A stretch of 64,000 bases of DNA from Photobacterium kagoshimensis (lineage in GTDB: Bacteria; Pseudomonadota; Gammaproteobacteria; Enterobacterales; Vibrionaceae): positions 1 to 64,000 of the forward strand of contig NZ_JAKJSO010000015.1 of NCBI RefSeq assembly GCF_050337045.1, given 5' to 3'. Of the stretch, positions 17,881 through 25,812 are shown piece by piece (position 1 is the stretch's first letter; each line of letters opens with the position of its first letter). A program made the position numbers and the translations under genes. The notes under the pieces are model-generated. The model ran no database searches, had not been told where the DNA came from, and worked only from the letters and a program-made list of their open reading frames with translations.

Positions 17881-18150
17881 TCATTTTGATTCTATGGTTT
17901 TTTTAGCCAGTAGGATGAATATGTTTAAGAGGATAAAAATGAATAGCCAAAACACACCCGTAGTAATGAGACGTGCTGGGAAAAATAGGTAAGTGTCAGT
18001 CTTCCCAAAATAAGAAACGTAATTCAAGGGGAAACCGATAACCTTATGCGGTGTAAAGTATTGATAGAGTTGTGAATAGAGCATCGCAATAGCCATTATG
18101 ACGTTAGTGGCGACTGTAAAAATTGAAGACATAGAAATCTGTTCGCTCAT
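17881..18150 (-). CDS. small membrane protein (89 aa)
   Basis: Two hydrophobic segments (about residues 8-30 and 58-82) flank a polar middle with YFTPHKVIGFPLNYVSYFGK. It starts at MSEQISMSSIF; longer in-frame starts would add a polar leader without support, and no clear ribosome site is seen for any start. Not recognised. It lies 75 bp downstream of rof on the same strand, so they may be co-transcribed. Confidence 0.5.
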   Translation of the reverse strand: MSEQISMSSIFTVATNVIMAIAMLYSQLYQYFTPHKVIGFPLNYVSYFGKTDTYLFFPARLITTGVFWLFIFILLNIFILLAKKTIESK

Positions 18151-18224
18151 CAATTTGGTTTTATAGTGTACACACTTATGAGCGATAAACAAAAGCACGC
18201 AAATACGTGCTTTTGGCAACTAAA

Positions 18225-18485
18225 TTAGAGGTTTACTTCACCAAAGATAGCATTGGCTGATTTTGAGTACATCTTACGTATCTGATCTAGCCTGATCTTT
18301 AGGTATTGGTATTGCGTTTTACATACTAGCCATTCTGATTTATCAGGGTGGGTTTCTGTTGTTATGCATTCACCTTCGATAATGCTTTGATCGCGTAGTT
18401 TAAGCGTCACTTGGTAGTGATATAAACAAGCAATTTCAAAACAATCATGTAATGCACAGTCGATAGGTTTATAAGTATGTGACAT
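18225..18485 (-). CDS. rof: Rho-binding antiterminator
   Basis: 86 residues with the ROF (YaeO) pattern: an opening like YKPIDCALHDCFEIACLYH, then LTLKLRDQSIIEGEC and ending in the LKIRLDQI strand. In E. coli the protein binds Rho and lowers termination. Length and order of conserved residues fit the family well. It stands upstream of a small membrane protein gene on the same strand. Confidence 0.85.
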   Translation of the reverse strand: MSHTYKPIDCALHDCFEIACLYHYQVTLKLRDQSIIEGECITTETHPDKSEWLVCKTQYQYLKIRLDQIRKMYSKSANAIFGEVNL

Positions 18486-18672
18486 ATTATTTCCTAACGC
18501 TGTTATCGCTATGTGTACATCACGAAAGGGTTTCTTATGTGATGACCATGCTATTTCCTGTTTCTAGCTAGGTATAACTAGAAATGACGGTACTAATAGG
18601 ATAGTCAATAGATAAGGGGTTGTCTCAAAAATGGGAACGAAACGATGACTTAACGGGAGAGTAAGTTAATCA

Positions 18673-18694
18673 AAAGGCCGTCGAAACGGCCTTT
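18673..18694 (-). terminator. terminator downstream of the RelA/SpoT-domain gene
   Basis: AAAGGCCGT / ACGGCCTTT stem with a CGAA loop, then TTGATT on the minus strand, about 28 bp after the stop. Confidence 0.75.
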
Positions 18695-18722
18695 AGTGGG
18701 AGGTGTCATTGTTGCTTTCAGT

Positions 18723-19505
18723 TTAGATAGCAATTGTTTCTGGCTGTAAATATTGCTGCCATGCATCTTGATACAGTTCTTGTGATTCAGAGCGAAGTTG
18801 CTTGATTTGTGCAAGTTCAAATTCTGATAATTCACGGTCTTGTTCTAGACCTTTACGCTCAATCTTCTGAATTTTCTCGTATATTTCATGTTCTGCACCA
18901 TTTTTAATGTCTGAAATACCTTTCAGGTGCAATTGAACTTCTGCAATGATGTTGGTTTCTGGTAACTGCACCAACATTTTTAAATCACGGTAACCAGAAG
19001 CTGTAGGCTTTTTAAACCTGTTTTTTACTGCAACAACTGTTACTTCTTTATTCATTAATTCAAACGCTTGCACCAAGCTTGGAATATCGTCGGCAACGAT
19101 AGAGCCACGGGCTAAGTCGGTAATGCGACTTACGTCACCCTGAAGTTCTGTCGCCACTTTTTGTTGAGCGCGAGCTTTTGATTTAACGCCAGGGATAATC
19201 GCCTGAGTTTGAGTGACTAAGCTAATTTCTTTGATTAGCGAGTCAAGTTCAGTTTGAGCATGGATAGCTGCATTGTAAAGCGTACCAAACTCAGAATAAG
19301 GTTGAGTGATTGCTGGCTCTTGCCAACTTTCAATGCTGTAAAGACCACTCAGGCTGCGCTGAAACGATTTTTTACTCTGAACCGTTTCTTTGGAAGAAGG
19401 CTCGAAGTCTGTGTCAGTAAAATGAGGCAGCGGTGCAGCAACAGAGCCACGGCCAACAACACATAAAAGAACACAACAAGCACGAATAACAGATTTAATA
19501 TCCAT
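18723..19505 (-). CDS. relV: RelA/SpoT-domain small alarmone synthetase, RelV-like
   Basis: 260 residues with only the (p)ppGpp synthetase domain (about 95-200). Motifs match the RelA/SpoT pattern: basic GVKSKARAQQK, D130-L-A-R133 in ITDLARGSIV, KKPTASGYRDLK in place of the PKxNGYRSLH loop, and E189-V-Q in AEVQLHL. There is no hydrolase, TGS or ACT domain. Length and plan fit RelV of Vibrio cholerae, which makes (p)ppGpp. The N-terminus (IRACCVLLCVVGRGSVAAP) looks like a signal peptide, surprising for an enzyme that needs cytosolic GTP and ATP. The gene symbol is by similarity of plan. Confidence 0.75.
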   Translation of the reverse strand: MDIKSVIRACCVLLCVVGRGSVAAPLPHFTDTDFEPSSKETVQSKKSFQRSLSGLYSIESWQEPAITQPYSEFGTLYNAAIHAQTELDSLIKEISLVTQTQAIIPGVKSKARAQQKVATELQGDVSRITDLARGSIVADDIPSLVQAFELMNKEVTVVAVKNRFKKPTASGYRDLKMLVQLPETNIIAEVQLHLKGISDIKNGAEHEIYEKIQKIERKGLEQDRELSEFELAQIKQLRSESQELYQDAWQQYLQPETIAI

Positions 19506-19937
19506 TCAACAACTCCAGTGATAGCTTAGGTGACAGCAGCTAACTGTCACGTAAACAATCTACAACTTACATAAAACGGTGTTTCCAGCATCATCTTCAC
19601 AATGATGAAGGGTAAAAGGCATAGTATGTTGTTAGGTTGTCTTCTTGTTTGTCTCTTTGTTTACGGTTGCTATCTTAGCAAAGCTAACTGAACTCAAAAT
19701 GAATATTAGCCGCTCATACAGCATATATATGGGAGATTTGAGCCATTACAAGGGTGATTTAATGGCTTTCTTCGATAAATAAGCAGAAAGTGTGACATGC
19801 TCTACAAACTGGAGGTGTTGTGGTTAGATGAAAGCGAGTTCAAGCCATAAGGCGAGTCGTAATAGGGATTACTTCATCACTTCTGGATAAAATCGGTTAC
19901 ACTGCGTATGAAACACTTGTTCATAAGGTAGGGTATT
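19506..19937. other. intergenic region between divergent genes
   Basis: 432 bp upstream of both the RelV-like gene and the zinc-ribbon membrane protein gene. The only open frame of note is a 21-codon hydrophobic one on the plus strand (19626-19691, MLLGCLLVCLFVYGCYLSKA...) with AAAGG 6 bases before the ATG. Whether it is translated is unknown. Confidence 0.4.
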
Positions 19938-20270
19938 TTGCAGCAAGAATTATTGATTATTTTAGTCGTGATTTGGTTAGGGCTTTCGGTAGGTAGCATG
20001 TTGCTTTTTCAGCGCGGAAAAGATGCAGCACGCAAACGTAAGCTATGGCCTAAATACACTATTTTTAGTAACACCGTTTTGGCTGTGTTCATTGTTTACA
20101 TGCAACCGCCATTGCCGATGATGATTGGCTTGCTGGTTTTTATGGTGCCTTTAACATTGTTGACTATTCGCTCTACCAAGTTTTGCGATGCATGCGGTAA
20201 CGCGAGCCGTTCTCCTTTTTTTATGAAGCCTCCCGTGTCGTGTAGTCATTGTAAGAAGCCATTACAATAA
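19938..20270 (+). CDS. membrane protein with C-terminal zinc ribbon
   Basis: 110 residues with two or three membrane helices (about 4-24, 44-58, 60-78), then a cytosolic zinc-ribbon-like tail with two CxxC pairs: FCDACGN and SCSHCKKPL. The start is TTG, preceded by AGGTAGGG at proper distance; the first ATG is 20 codons downstream and would remove the first helix. Not a recognised family. A bidirectional hairpin separates it from the convergent DUF2750 gene. Confidence 0.65.
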   Translation: MQQELLIILVVIWLGLSVGSMLLFQRGKDAARKRKLWPKYTIFSNTVLAVFIVYMQPPLPMMIGLLVFMVPLTLLTIRSTKFCDACGNASRSPFFMKPPVSCSHCKKPLQ

Positions 20271-20295
20271 GTGATGCTACAAATCAGCTGATAGA

Positions 20296-20318
20296 AAAAG
20301 GGGCTCCAGAGCCCCTTT
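20296..20318. terminator. bidirectional terminator
   Basis: AAAGGGGCT / AGCCCCTTT hairpin between convergent genes (stops at 20270 and 20324). On the minus strand it is followed by TTTCTAT. Confidence 0.75.
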
Positions 20319-20323
20319 AACGA

Positions 20324-20716
20324 TTATTTAGCTTTACGAGCTTGTTGTTTTAGCTCGAAATCAAACTCATCAGGGAAAATCACAAGCCCTTCTTCATCCT
20401 GATTTGGGAAAATAGCAACGGCAAGTTCATCATCTTCAAGGCCGTGGCTCCAACGACTGTGCCACTTATTTAATGAAATAGACTCAGCTTTACAGTGATC
20501 CCAGTCACCTGTTGCCCAAGATTCAGCAAATTCTTTATTTGGCCATACTGGCACACAGTCTTCATCTTCACTGTTTAGCATCACACAACCGTGTTCATCG
20601 GTTAGGATCCAAATTTCGCGGTTTGCAACGACTTCTTTGATCAGATACTGGTAGCGCTTCTCTGCATCATACTGGTTGATGTTGTCGATTTGAGTTTGAT
20701 CTAATGGGGTTGCCAT
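20324..20716 (-). CDS. DUF2750 family protein
   Basis: 130 residues, soluble and acidic. The order of conserved stretches, YLIKEVVANREIWILTDEHG, PVWPNKEFAESWA, then AVAIFPNQDEEGLVIFPDEF, fits DUF2750. The function of the family is unknown. It is a single gene ending at a shared terminator. Confidence 0.8.
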   Translation of the reverse strand: MATPLDQTQIDNINQYDAEKRYQYLIKEVVANREIWILTDEHGCVMLNSEDEDCVPVWPNKEFAESWATGDWDHCKAESISLNKWHSRWSHGLEDDELAVAIFPNQDEEGLVIFPDEFDFELKQQARKAK

Positions 20717-20882
20717 GAATATTCCTGATACGGGACAGATAATTGGCTATAGGATAGTGCAATTTCGTACCAGAGTTAAGCGAAACTCGGCATAAGGAAG
20801 AAGAGAGGATATGTTGATAGTACGTATTAGCTGAAAGGAGAGAAAGCAGCGCGCCTAAAATGGTGGATAGGCACGCTTGTCT

Positions 20883-21902
20883 CTATTTTAATGTAATTGG
20901 AATACGCAATGATAACTGGAAGTCAGGCGCATCGGCCGTTAACCCTGCGGTTGCACCGATGTTGATAGTCGTATCGCGGCTGATGGCGTAGTTAGCACCG
21001 AACGAGAGTGAATCTAATTGCAGTAATTTTGCATTGTCTGGTGTAGCACCATTGATTTTCGACTTCAAAATAGTTTTATGGCTAAGCCCCATACTGAATG
21101 AGAACTTGGGATTAACGGCAAAACCCATACCGGCACTAAATGAAATCGTGTCGCCTAAATCAATGGTTTGGGTACCGCTATCTGTATCAACATCGTCTTC
21201 TATATTCCAGATATAGCTGGTACTTGCATAAATTACAGCAGGGTCGATCGGTAAGATCATAGTGATCCCAGGCTCTATACTGGCAAACCCTGATCCTGTG
21301 GGTAAACTTTCAAATTCATTGGTTTTTGGATCGATGTTGACATCGTAAGGTGATTTCCCCGTTGTACTTTTAAAACGTAGGCTACCAATCCAATAAGGAG
21401 CGGTGTTCATGTTAAATTGATACTTAAAAGCTGCTTCAATGTCACCCAAACCACTACCATCAAGATCAATGAGCTCATTATTATTGGCTCCAGTTTGTGC
21501 TTTACGCTTTGAAATTGAATCGGCTCGATAAACTAGCGGTATACGTGTCTCTACTTCAAAACGGTTGGTGATACCGTAACGTCCCGTAAAACCAACAGTC
21601 AGCGTCGTTCTATCGACATCACTGGCTTCAATTAAGCCAACAATTAATGATGGAAGGACGGTATAGCCTACAACTGACACAGAGTTTGATGAGTTCTGTG
21701 TGTACGAAAATGACGTGTCTAAGACAAAAGAACCCCGTGGCGTTAATACACCTGGCTGCTCAAAAATATCAGCAACGGTTTGAACTCTTTTTGGCTTTTC
21801 TTCTTTATCGCCGGTTTGATCTGCTGAGGGTTCCTCGGCAAAAACAGCACTAGAACAAAGTGTTAGTAGCGCTACTAAGCTTTTATATTTGAATGTATTC
21901 AA
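20883..21902 (-). CDS. outer-membrane beta-barrel protein, FapF-like pore candidate
   Basis: 339 residues: a Sec signal (CSSAVFA-EE), a short charged linker, the motif ADIFEQPGVLTPRGSF, then a barrel of alternating amphipathic strands ending in LSLRIPITLK. The fold resembles the 'transporter'/phenol MetA-pathway barrels, the family to which I believe FapF, the amyloid export pore of Pseudomonas, is related. It is divergent from a set of acidic secreted proteins and a C39 peptidase, so export of those proteins is the likely job. The long N-terminal coiled coil of Pseudomonas FapF is missing or short here. The shared gap has a perfect palindrome at 21999-22014. Confidence 0.75.
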   Translation of the reverse strand: MNTFKYKSLVALLTLCSSAVFAEEPSADQTGDKEEKPKRVQTVADIFEQPGVLTPRGSFVLDTSFSYTQNSSNSVSVVGYTVLPSLIVGLIEASDVDRTTLTVGFTGRYGITNRFEVETRIPLVYRADSISKRKAQTGANNNELIDLDGSGLGDIEAAFKYQFNMNTAPYWIGSLRFKSTTGKSPYDVNIDPKTNEFESLPTGSGFASIEPGITMILPIDPAVIYASTSYIWNIEDDVDTDSGTQTIDLGDTISFSAGMGFAVNPKFSFSMGLSHKTILKSKINGATPDNAKLLQLDSLSFGANYAISRDTTINIGATAGLTADAPDFQLSLRIPITLK

Positions 21903-21985
21903 AACTTCCTCACTTTAACGCAAATTAATCCCAAAAAGGTCGGAGAGTTATACGTCTTTGACCATAAAAAAAGAGTAGTAGAATG

Positions 21986-22014
21986 AGACATAACGTCTAA
22001 TGAGACGTCTCATT
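21986..22014. promoter_or_regulatory. perfect palindrome AATGAGACGTCTCATT with partial second site
   Basis: Positions 21999-22014 form a perfect 16-bp palindrome; next to it, 21986-21998 has AGAC-N5-GTCT. They lie between the divergent barrel gene (start 21902) and the first subunit gene (start 22274). TGAGACGTTTC occurs again at 25813-25823 upstream of the VpsR-like regulator. Shared sequence in front of all transcription units of the locus points to the binding site of that regulator. Confidence 0.6.
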
Positions 22015-22273
22015 TAATGTCTTAATCCTGAGATGCTTATAAGACCCTCTCAGAATTGATAATTTGCTTCGCAATTAATATTAATTAGCTATGTTGGAAC
22101 TGAGAACTGTCAATTTAAATAAACGTAAAGTTAAGCCACTGTTTATTTAAGGGAAAATAAACTTATTAAAATTAATACAGTTCAAAACTTGGTGATGACT
22201 AGATTTAATGTATCTCGCAGAAATATTGCGAGTTAATAGAAAAATAACAAGACAACATATTTGGAGTAATACC

Positions 22274-23044
22274 ATGCGTAAAACAAATCTCGCACTATTA
22301 GTAGCAGTACTTGTTAGTTCGCCGTTAGCTCTAGCGGATGGTCACCAAGGTGGATATGACGACAGTGGTAGCGATGGTGGTTATCAAGGTGGTGGTGATT
22401 ATGATGACGGTTATGGTGGTGGCCCAGTAGCAGCTGGTGATGTCACAAATAAAAATGACGTAGGTAATGAAATTTACACTATCGATAACAGTGGTAATTA
22501 CGATAAAACAGTAACGTACACTTCTTCGCATGATAAAGATCTTTCGGTGAATGATTCATTTAATTACGACGCACATTATGATGCAAAACATACTGTTGAT
22601 CATTCTTACACAGTGAAAGATAGCTATAACCAAGACAACGATGCGTTATTAATGCACAACATTGATAACGACCGTAGTCACCGTTATACCGACAACAGCG
22701 ATAACAGTAAGCACTGGGAAGATAATAGCACTCATGATTACAGCCAAGATTGGCATATCGATATGGATACCAATCACTTTGTATCTAAAGCTGAACTTGA
22801 TGGTTCTGTGGCACAGAGCTCAGTGAAGTACGGCGGTGGTTGTTGTGACAGTGGTTACGGTGAACGCGGTGGTCGTTATGGCAGTGGTGGTAGCGGCGGT
22901 GGTATGAGTGAAGTTATGGTGACGCAATCAAACGAAATGAACAATTCATTTGCTGGCGCATCGGGTATAAACATGGCAGGTCAAAATGCGGGTAATAACT
23001 CGTTGGTTCAACAAAGTGCTAGTACCAATGCCATTTTATACTAG
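22274..23044 (+). CDS. secreted acidic repeat protein, candidate amyloid/fibre subunit (paralogue of 23653-24327)
   Basis: 256 residues: a Sec signal (MRKTNLALLVAVLVSSPLALA), a Gly/Asp/Tyr-rich stretch (about 23-52), and a long region rich in Asp, Asn, Ser, His and Tyr (55-170). A Gly-rich segment follows with a vicinal C190-C191 pair, then a C-terminal part with NEMNNSFAGASG and GQNAGNNSLVQQ. The start is fixed by similarity of leader and ribosome region (ACATATTTGGAGTAAT) to the gene at 23653. Composition and GNNxLxQ motifs recall amyloid subunits such as FapB/FapC or curli. Assigning it to a Fap-like system rests on the neighbours, with no direct match seen. Confidence 0.75.
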   Translation: MRKTNLALLVAVLVSSPLALADGHQGGYDDSGSDGGYQGGGDYDDGYGGGPVAAGDVTNKNDVGNEIYTIDNSGNYDKTVTYTSSHDKDLSVNDSFNYDAHYDAKHTVDHSYTVKDSYNQDNDALLMHNIDNDRSHRYTDNSDNSKHWEDNSTHDYSQDWHIDMDTNHFVSKAELDGSVAQSSVKYGGGCCDSGYGERGGRYGSGGSGGGMSEVMVTQSNEMNNSFAGASGINMAGQNAGNNSLVQQSASTNAILY

Positions 23045-23076
23045 TTAACACTTAACTTCGGCCGGTAACAAACAAG

Positions 23077-23110
23077 CTGAGAGTTGCTGGTAAATAAGAG
23101 TAACTCTCAG
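23077..23110 (+). promoter_or_regulatory. intercistronic hairpin ending at the ribosome site
   Basis: CTGAGAGTT-N16-AACTCTCAG, a 9-bp perfect stem whose 3' arm ends at the start of the AGGAGG ribosome site of the next gene (start 23120). It may protect upstream mRNA or influence translation of the small subunit. Confidence 0.5.
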
Positions 23111-23119
23111 GAGGATGTT

Positions 23120-23452
23120 ATGAAATATTTAACGCTGATTGCTGCTGTTTTATTATCTAGTGGGGCAGTTGCAGATGAGTTGGATATTCTAACAAGCTCT
23201 GACATGATTTCTGATGATTTAATGGGTCAATCTCGTGGGACAAATTACGAGATTCAAATTGATAATATGCAGGCTCATTCAGAGATGGACGGCGATGTTG
23301 CAGGTAATAGTGCTTACCATAATACCACAGGTGATAATATTATTGATTCAGGCTCTTTTGCCGATTCGTCTGGGGTTTTTAGTGTAGTGCAAAATACGGG
23401 CAATAATGTATTGATTCAAAATGCAACCGTAGTAAACCTGACATTGAAGTAA
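23120..23452 (+). CDS. small secreted subunit of the Fap-like locus
   Basis: 110 residues with a signal peptide (MKYLTLIAAVLLSSGAVA). The mature protein shares two motifs with its larger neighbours: EMDGDVAGNSAYH (compare LEGDVMGASVTY) and VVQNTGNNVLIQNATVVN (compare GQNVGNNSLVQQ). It looks like a compact version of the C-terminal module of the two large subunits, possibly a nucleator or cap. A strong AGGAGG site precedes the ATG. Just after the signal, ISDDLMGQSRG is a poor echo of the double-glycine leader seen in the gene at 25097. Confidence 0.75.
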   Translation: MKYLTLIAAVLLSSGAVADELDILTSSDMISDDLMGQSRGTNYEIQIDNMQAHSEMDGDVAGNSAYHNTTGDNIIDSGSFADSSGVFSVVQNTGNNVLIQNATVVNLTLK

Positions 23453-23652
23453 CCTGTTAGTTTATCTATGTGCTGGCATGAAGCTGTGCCAGCCCGTTTA
23501 CTCAACATTTATTGAGTTGCGCCTTTCGCAGGGACTAACAACATTACTTCGGTCATTTATTAATGACTACAGATAATAAGCTGAAATAACTCAGCGCTTA
23601 GATGTGATGTAAATAATAAAAACAATGCACACAACATATTTGGAGTAATATC

Positions 23653-24327
23653 ATGCGTAAAACTAATATCGCACTAGTAGTAGCAGTAGTAATGGCATCT
23701 CCATTTGCTTTGGCAGATGAGGATAATACCCAAAATGCAAATAATGTTGATGTATTAGTTCAAGATTCTTTTAATAAAGATGCGACCTATGATTTCGACA
23801 AATCTAAATCAGAATACGTGGATGTTGATGGTTCAGGCAATGTAGATGTAGACAAGTCTTACACAGCAGAATATAGCAAATCAAAAGAAATTGATTACAG
23901 CGGTAACCAAGATAACGATCTACTTTATATGTCAGATATCGGTAACGACGAGAGTGTTGTAAAAACTGACAATAGTGATAATTCTCAGATGTACTATGAC
24001 AATAGCCAGTGGGATGCATCAAAAGCAGTAGATATTGATATCGATATCGATCATTACTTGGCTGAAAGCAAGCTAGAAGGTGACGTGATGGGCGCATCTG
24101 TAACCTATGGTGGCGCTTGCTGTAGTGAACATGGTGACAAAGGTTACCGTGGTCGTGGTGGTAGCAGTGAAGGTAGTGATTCAGTCGTAAAAGTTGAGCA
24201 GATGAACTCAATGAATGACTCCTTCGGTGGTGCATCAGGTATAAGCATCGCTGGTCAAAACGTTGGTAATAATTCATTAGTGCAACAAACAACAAGTACC
24301 AATGCAGCGTTGGTTGGCTCACAATAA
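23653..24327 (+). CDS. secreted acidic repeat protein, candidate amyloid/fibre subunit
   Basis: 224 residues, paralogue of the protein at 22274: near-identical signal (MRKTNIALVVAVVMASPFALA), an Asp/Ser/Lys/Tyr-rich middle with DVDGSGNVDVDKSY and DIDIDIDHYL, a Gly-rich part with C156-C157, and the C-terminal GQNVGNNSLVQQ motif. The very acidic mature protein could bind Ca2+, but no RTX nonapeptides are present. A terminator follows, which would make subunit mRNA more abundant than that of the downstream peptidase. The likely role is an extracellular fibre subunit; this is inference. Confidence 0.75.
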   Translation: MRKTNIALVVAVVMASPFALADEDNTQNANNVDVLVQDSFNKDATYDFDKSKSEYVDVDGSGNVDVDKSYTAEYSKSKEIDYSGNQDNDLLYMSDIGNDESVVKTDNSDNSQMYYDNSQWDASKAVDIDIDIDHYLAESKLEGDVMGASVTYGGACCSEHGDKGYRGRGGSSEGSDSVVKVEQMNSMNDSFGGASGISIAGQNVGNNSLVQQTTSTNAALVGSQ

Positions 24328-24334
24328 GATCGAG

Positions 24335-24362
24335 AAAGGGCCTAGAAGTAGGCCCTTCTTTT
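24335..24362 (+). terminator. terminator between subunit genes and the peptidase gene
   Basis: AAGGGCCTA / TAGGCCCTT stem with loop GAAG followed by CTTTTC, 8 bp after the subunit stop. It could act as a partial terminator within the operon. Confidence 0.8.
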
Positions 24363-24413
24363 CATTATTTCACTGACACAATCGGTGTACTGTAAATCTT
24401 GGGTGTTGTTGTT

Positions 24414-25088
24414 ATGAATAAATCGATAGCGATATTATTAGGCATAACCACCAGTTTTTCTGTTTTAGCGCTAGACTACTTTCCAAGTCGAGGAGGGTAT
24501 AACGTTAAAGTGAAAAGCTACCAAGAGCAGTTGTTTGGTGATGTGCATCGTCAGCAATATGATTTTAGTTGCGGATCAGCCGCGGTTGCTTCATTAATGA
24601 CGTTTCACTACGACATTGAGATTAATGAAAGTGAAGTGTTTGATTTTATGTTCAAACATGGTGATAAAGAAAAAATAGAGAAGCAAGGGTTTTCTTTATT
24701 AGATATGAAAAAGTACATCAATTCAATAGGCTTAGAAGCTAACGGTTATAAGCTACCTCTGGAAAAAATAAAGAAACTCGGTATTCCTGCAATTACCATA
24801 ATAAATTTTGATGGGTATATGCACTTTGTTGTAATAAAAGGCATTAACACAAAGCAAGTTATTCTTGGTGATCCATCAAGAGGTACTGTTGTTATGGAAA
24901 TCAAAGAGTTTGAAGAATATTACAAAGGGCTAGTTTTACTGGTTAAAAGCCATATTGATGTTGCTAGAAATGGTTTTATAAAAAAAGAAAATTATAGTGT
25001 TTATGCGTCATCGCCGACAGCAGAGGCGGTTTCGCGCGATTCGCTTGCAACCTTTAGCATTACCTTGCCAGGAGCAAACGATTATTAG
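24414..25088 (+). CDS. secreted C39-family (double-glycine) peptidase, FapD-like
   Basis: 224 residues: a signal sequence (MNKSIAILLGITTSFSVLA), then a papain-like C39 peptidase domain. Catalytic residues are visible: Q47 before C53 in RQQYDFSCGSAAVASL, H137 in GYMHFVVIKG and D153 in LGDPSRG. There is no ABC-transporter part, so this is the free periplasmic type found in fap operons (FapD), where it is needed for amyloid export. The gene 9 bp downstream encodes a protein with a double-glycine motif, its probable substrate. The ATG at 24414 gives a proper signal peptide; an upstream TTG is less likely. Confidence 0.85.
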   Translation: MNKSIAILLGITTSFSVLALDYFPSRGGYNVKVKSYQEQLFGDVHRQQYDFSCGSAAVASLMTFHYDIEINESEVFDFMFKHGDKEKIEKQGFSLLDMKKYINSIGLEANGYKLPLEKIKKLGIPAITIINFDGYMHFVVIKGINTKQVILGDPSRGTVVMEIKEFEEYYKGLVLLVKSHIDVARNGFIKKENYSVYASSPTAEAVSRDSLATFSITLPGANDY

Positions 25089-25096
25089 AGGCTAGT

Positions 25097-25621
25097 ATGA
25101 AAAAGTTATCCCGATTATCCATAATATCTGCGATTGGTGGTGTGGCTTTTGTTGCCCATGCCTCGATCGGATTTCTATCCTTAGATGAGAAAAAGCATAA
25201 TCTTGTCACCATGAGTGAACAAGAAATGGCAACGGTCAGAGGTGGTTTTATATCAATAAATAACACATTGATAAATATAGGGTTAACCATCTCAACAGCA
25301 TTAAATGGTAGCAAGGTTTACACCTCTCAAATTGCCAACTTGACCATTGATAATGGGGTGTTAACAACAGCAGGTATCAATGAGGTTACAGACCCCATAA
25401 CAGTGGTTCAAAACGATAATCCAGGAACAGGGGGAAATACGGTAAGCCCAACGTTAAGTCTACAAGATGGGAGTATTGCGAATATTATTCAAAATACTGT
25501 CGATGGTGCAAATATTCGTATTCAAACCGAGCTTAATATTGAAGCTGATGTAGAAGGGTTCTTACGAGAACAAGGGAATATAAATCGTTTGGAAAACGCG
25601 ATATTAAGTCATAGTTACTAG
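25097..25621 (+). CDS. secreted protein with double-glycine processing motif, probable C39 substrate
   Basis: 174 residues. A signal peptide (about 1-22, ending FVAHA) is followed by a second leader: MSEQEMATVRGG at 39-50 fits the LSxxELxxIxGG consensus of bacteriocin leaders at every fixed position with conservative changes. Predicted cleavage after G50 leaves FISINNTLINIG at the N-terminus. The mature part is beta-rich, Asn/Thr-rich and Cys-free (TVVQNDNPGTGGNTV), with a charged helical end containing EADVEGFLREQG. A GAGG site precedes the ATG, 9 bp after the peptidase stop. It resembles FapE-like accessory subunits only by position. Confidence 0.75.
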   Translation: MKKLSRLSIISAIGGVAFVAHASIGFLSLDEKKHNLVTMSEQEMATVRGGFISINNTLINIGLTISTALNGSKVYTSQIANLTIDNGVLTTAGINEVTDPITVVQNDNPGTGGNTVSPTLSLQDGSIANIIQNTVDGANIRIQTELNIEADVEGFLREQGNINRLENAILSHSY

Positions 25622-25643
25622 ATAGGCTATTTAGTCGAAAAAG

Positions 25644-25674
25644 AAGGTATAGTACTTGGTACTATACCTTTTTT
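25644..25674 (+). terminator. strong terminator at the end of the subunit-peptidase operon
   Basis: A 12-bp perfect stem (AAGGTATAGTAC / GTACTATACCTT) with loop TTG followed by TTTT, 22 bp after the stop. Confidence 0.92.
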
Positions 25675-25812
25675 GTTGTGTTTTTTTGTCATTAACGATT
25701 GTTTGTAATTACTTTTTAAGCTTTCGTGTAATAATATAAATGTTATTAAGTTCTTGAAAAAGAAATGAACTTATCTTAAATGACATTATGTATATGTTAT
25801 TTTTGAACTCTT

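Noticed and set aside
21903..22273. Sigma-54 (-24/-12) promoter for the fibre locus; the minus-strand TTTGGGATTAATTTGC before the barrel gene looks similar.
   Set aside because: The GG to GC spacing is one base short and sigma-54 promoters are strict about spacing. The regulator also lacks GAFTGA.
23804..24322. 172-codon frame antisense to the subunit gene, rich in His, Tyr, Leu and Arg.
   Set aside because: Its composition is what one expects from reading Asp/Ser/Asn-rich codons backwards; no ribosome site or signal.
22274..24327. RTX-type calcium-binding toxin or adhesin, suggested by the Asp/Gly-rich stretches.
   Set aside because: No GGxGxDxUx nonapeptide repeats and no type I secretion genes nearby; each protein has a Sec signal.
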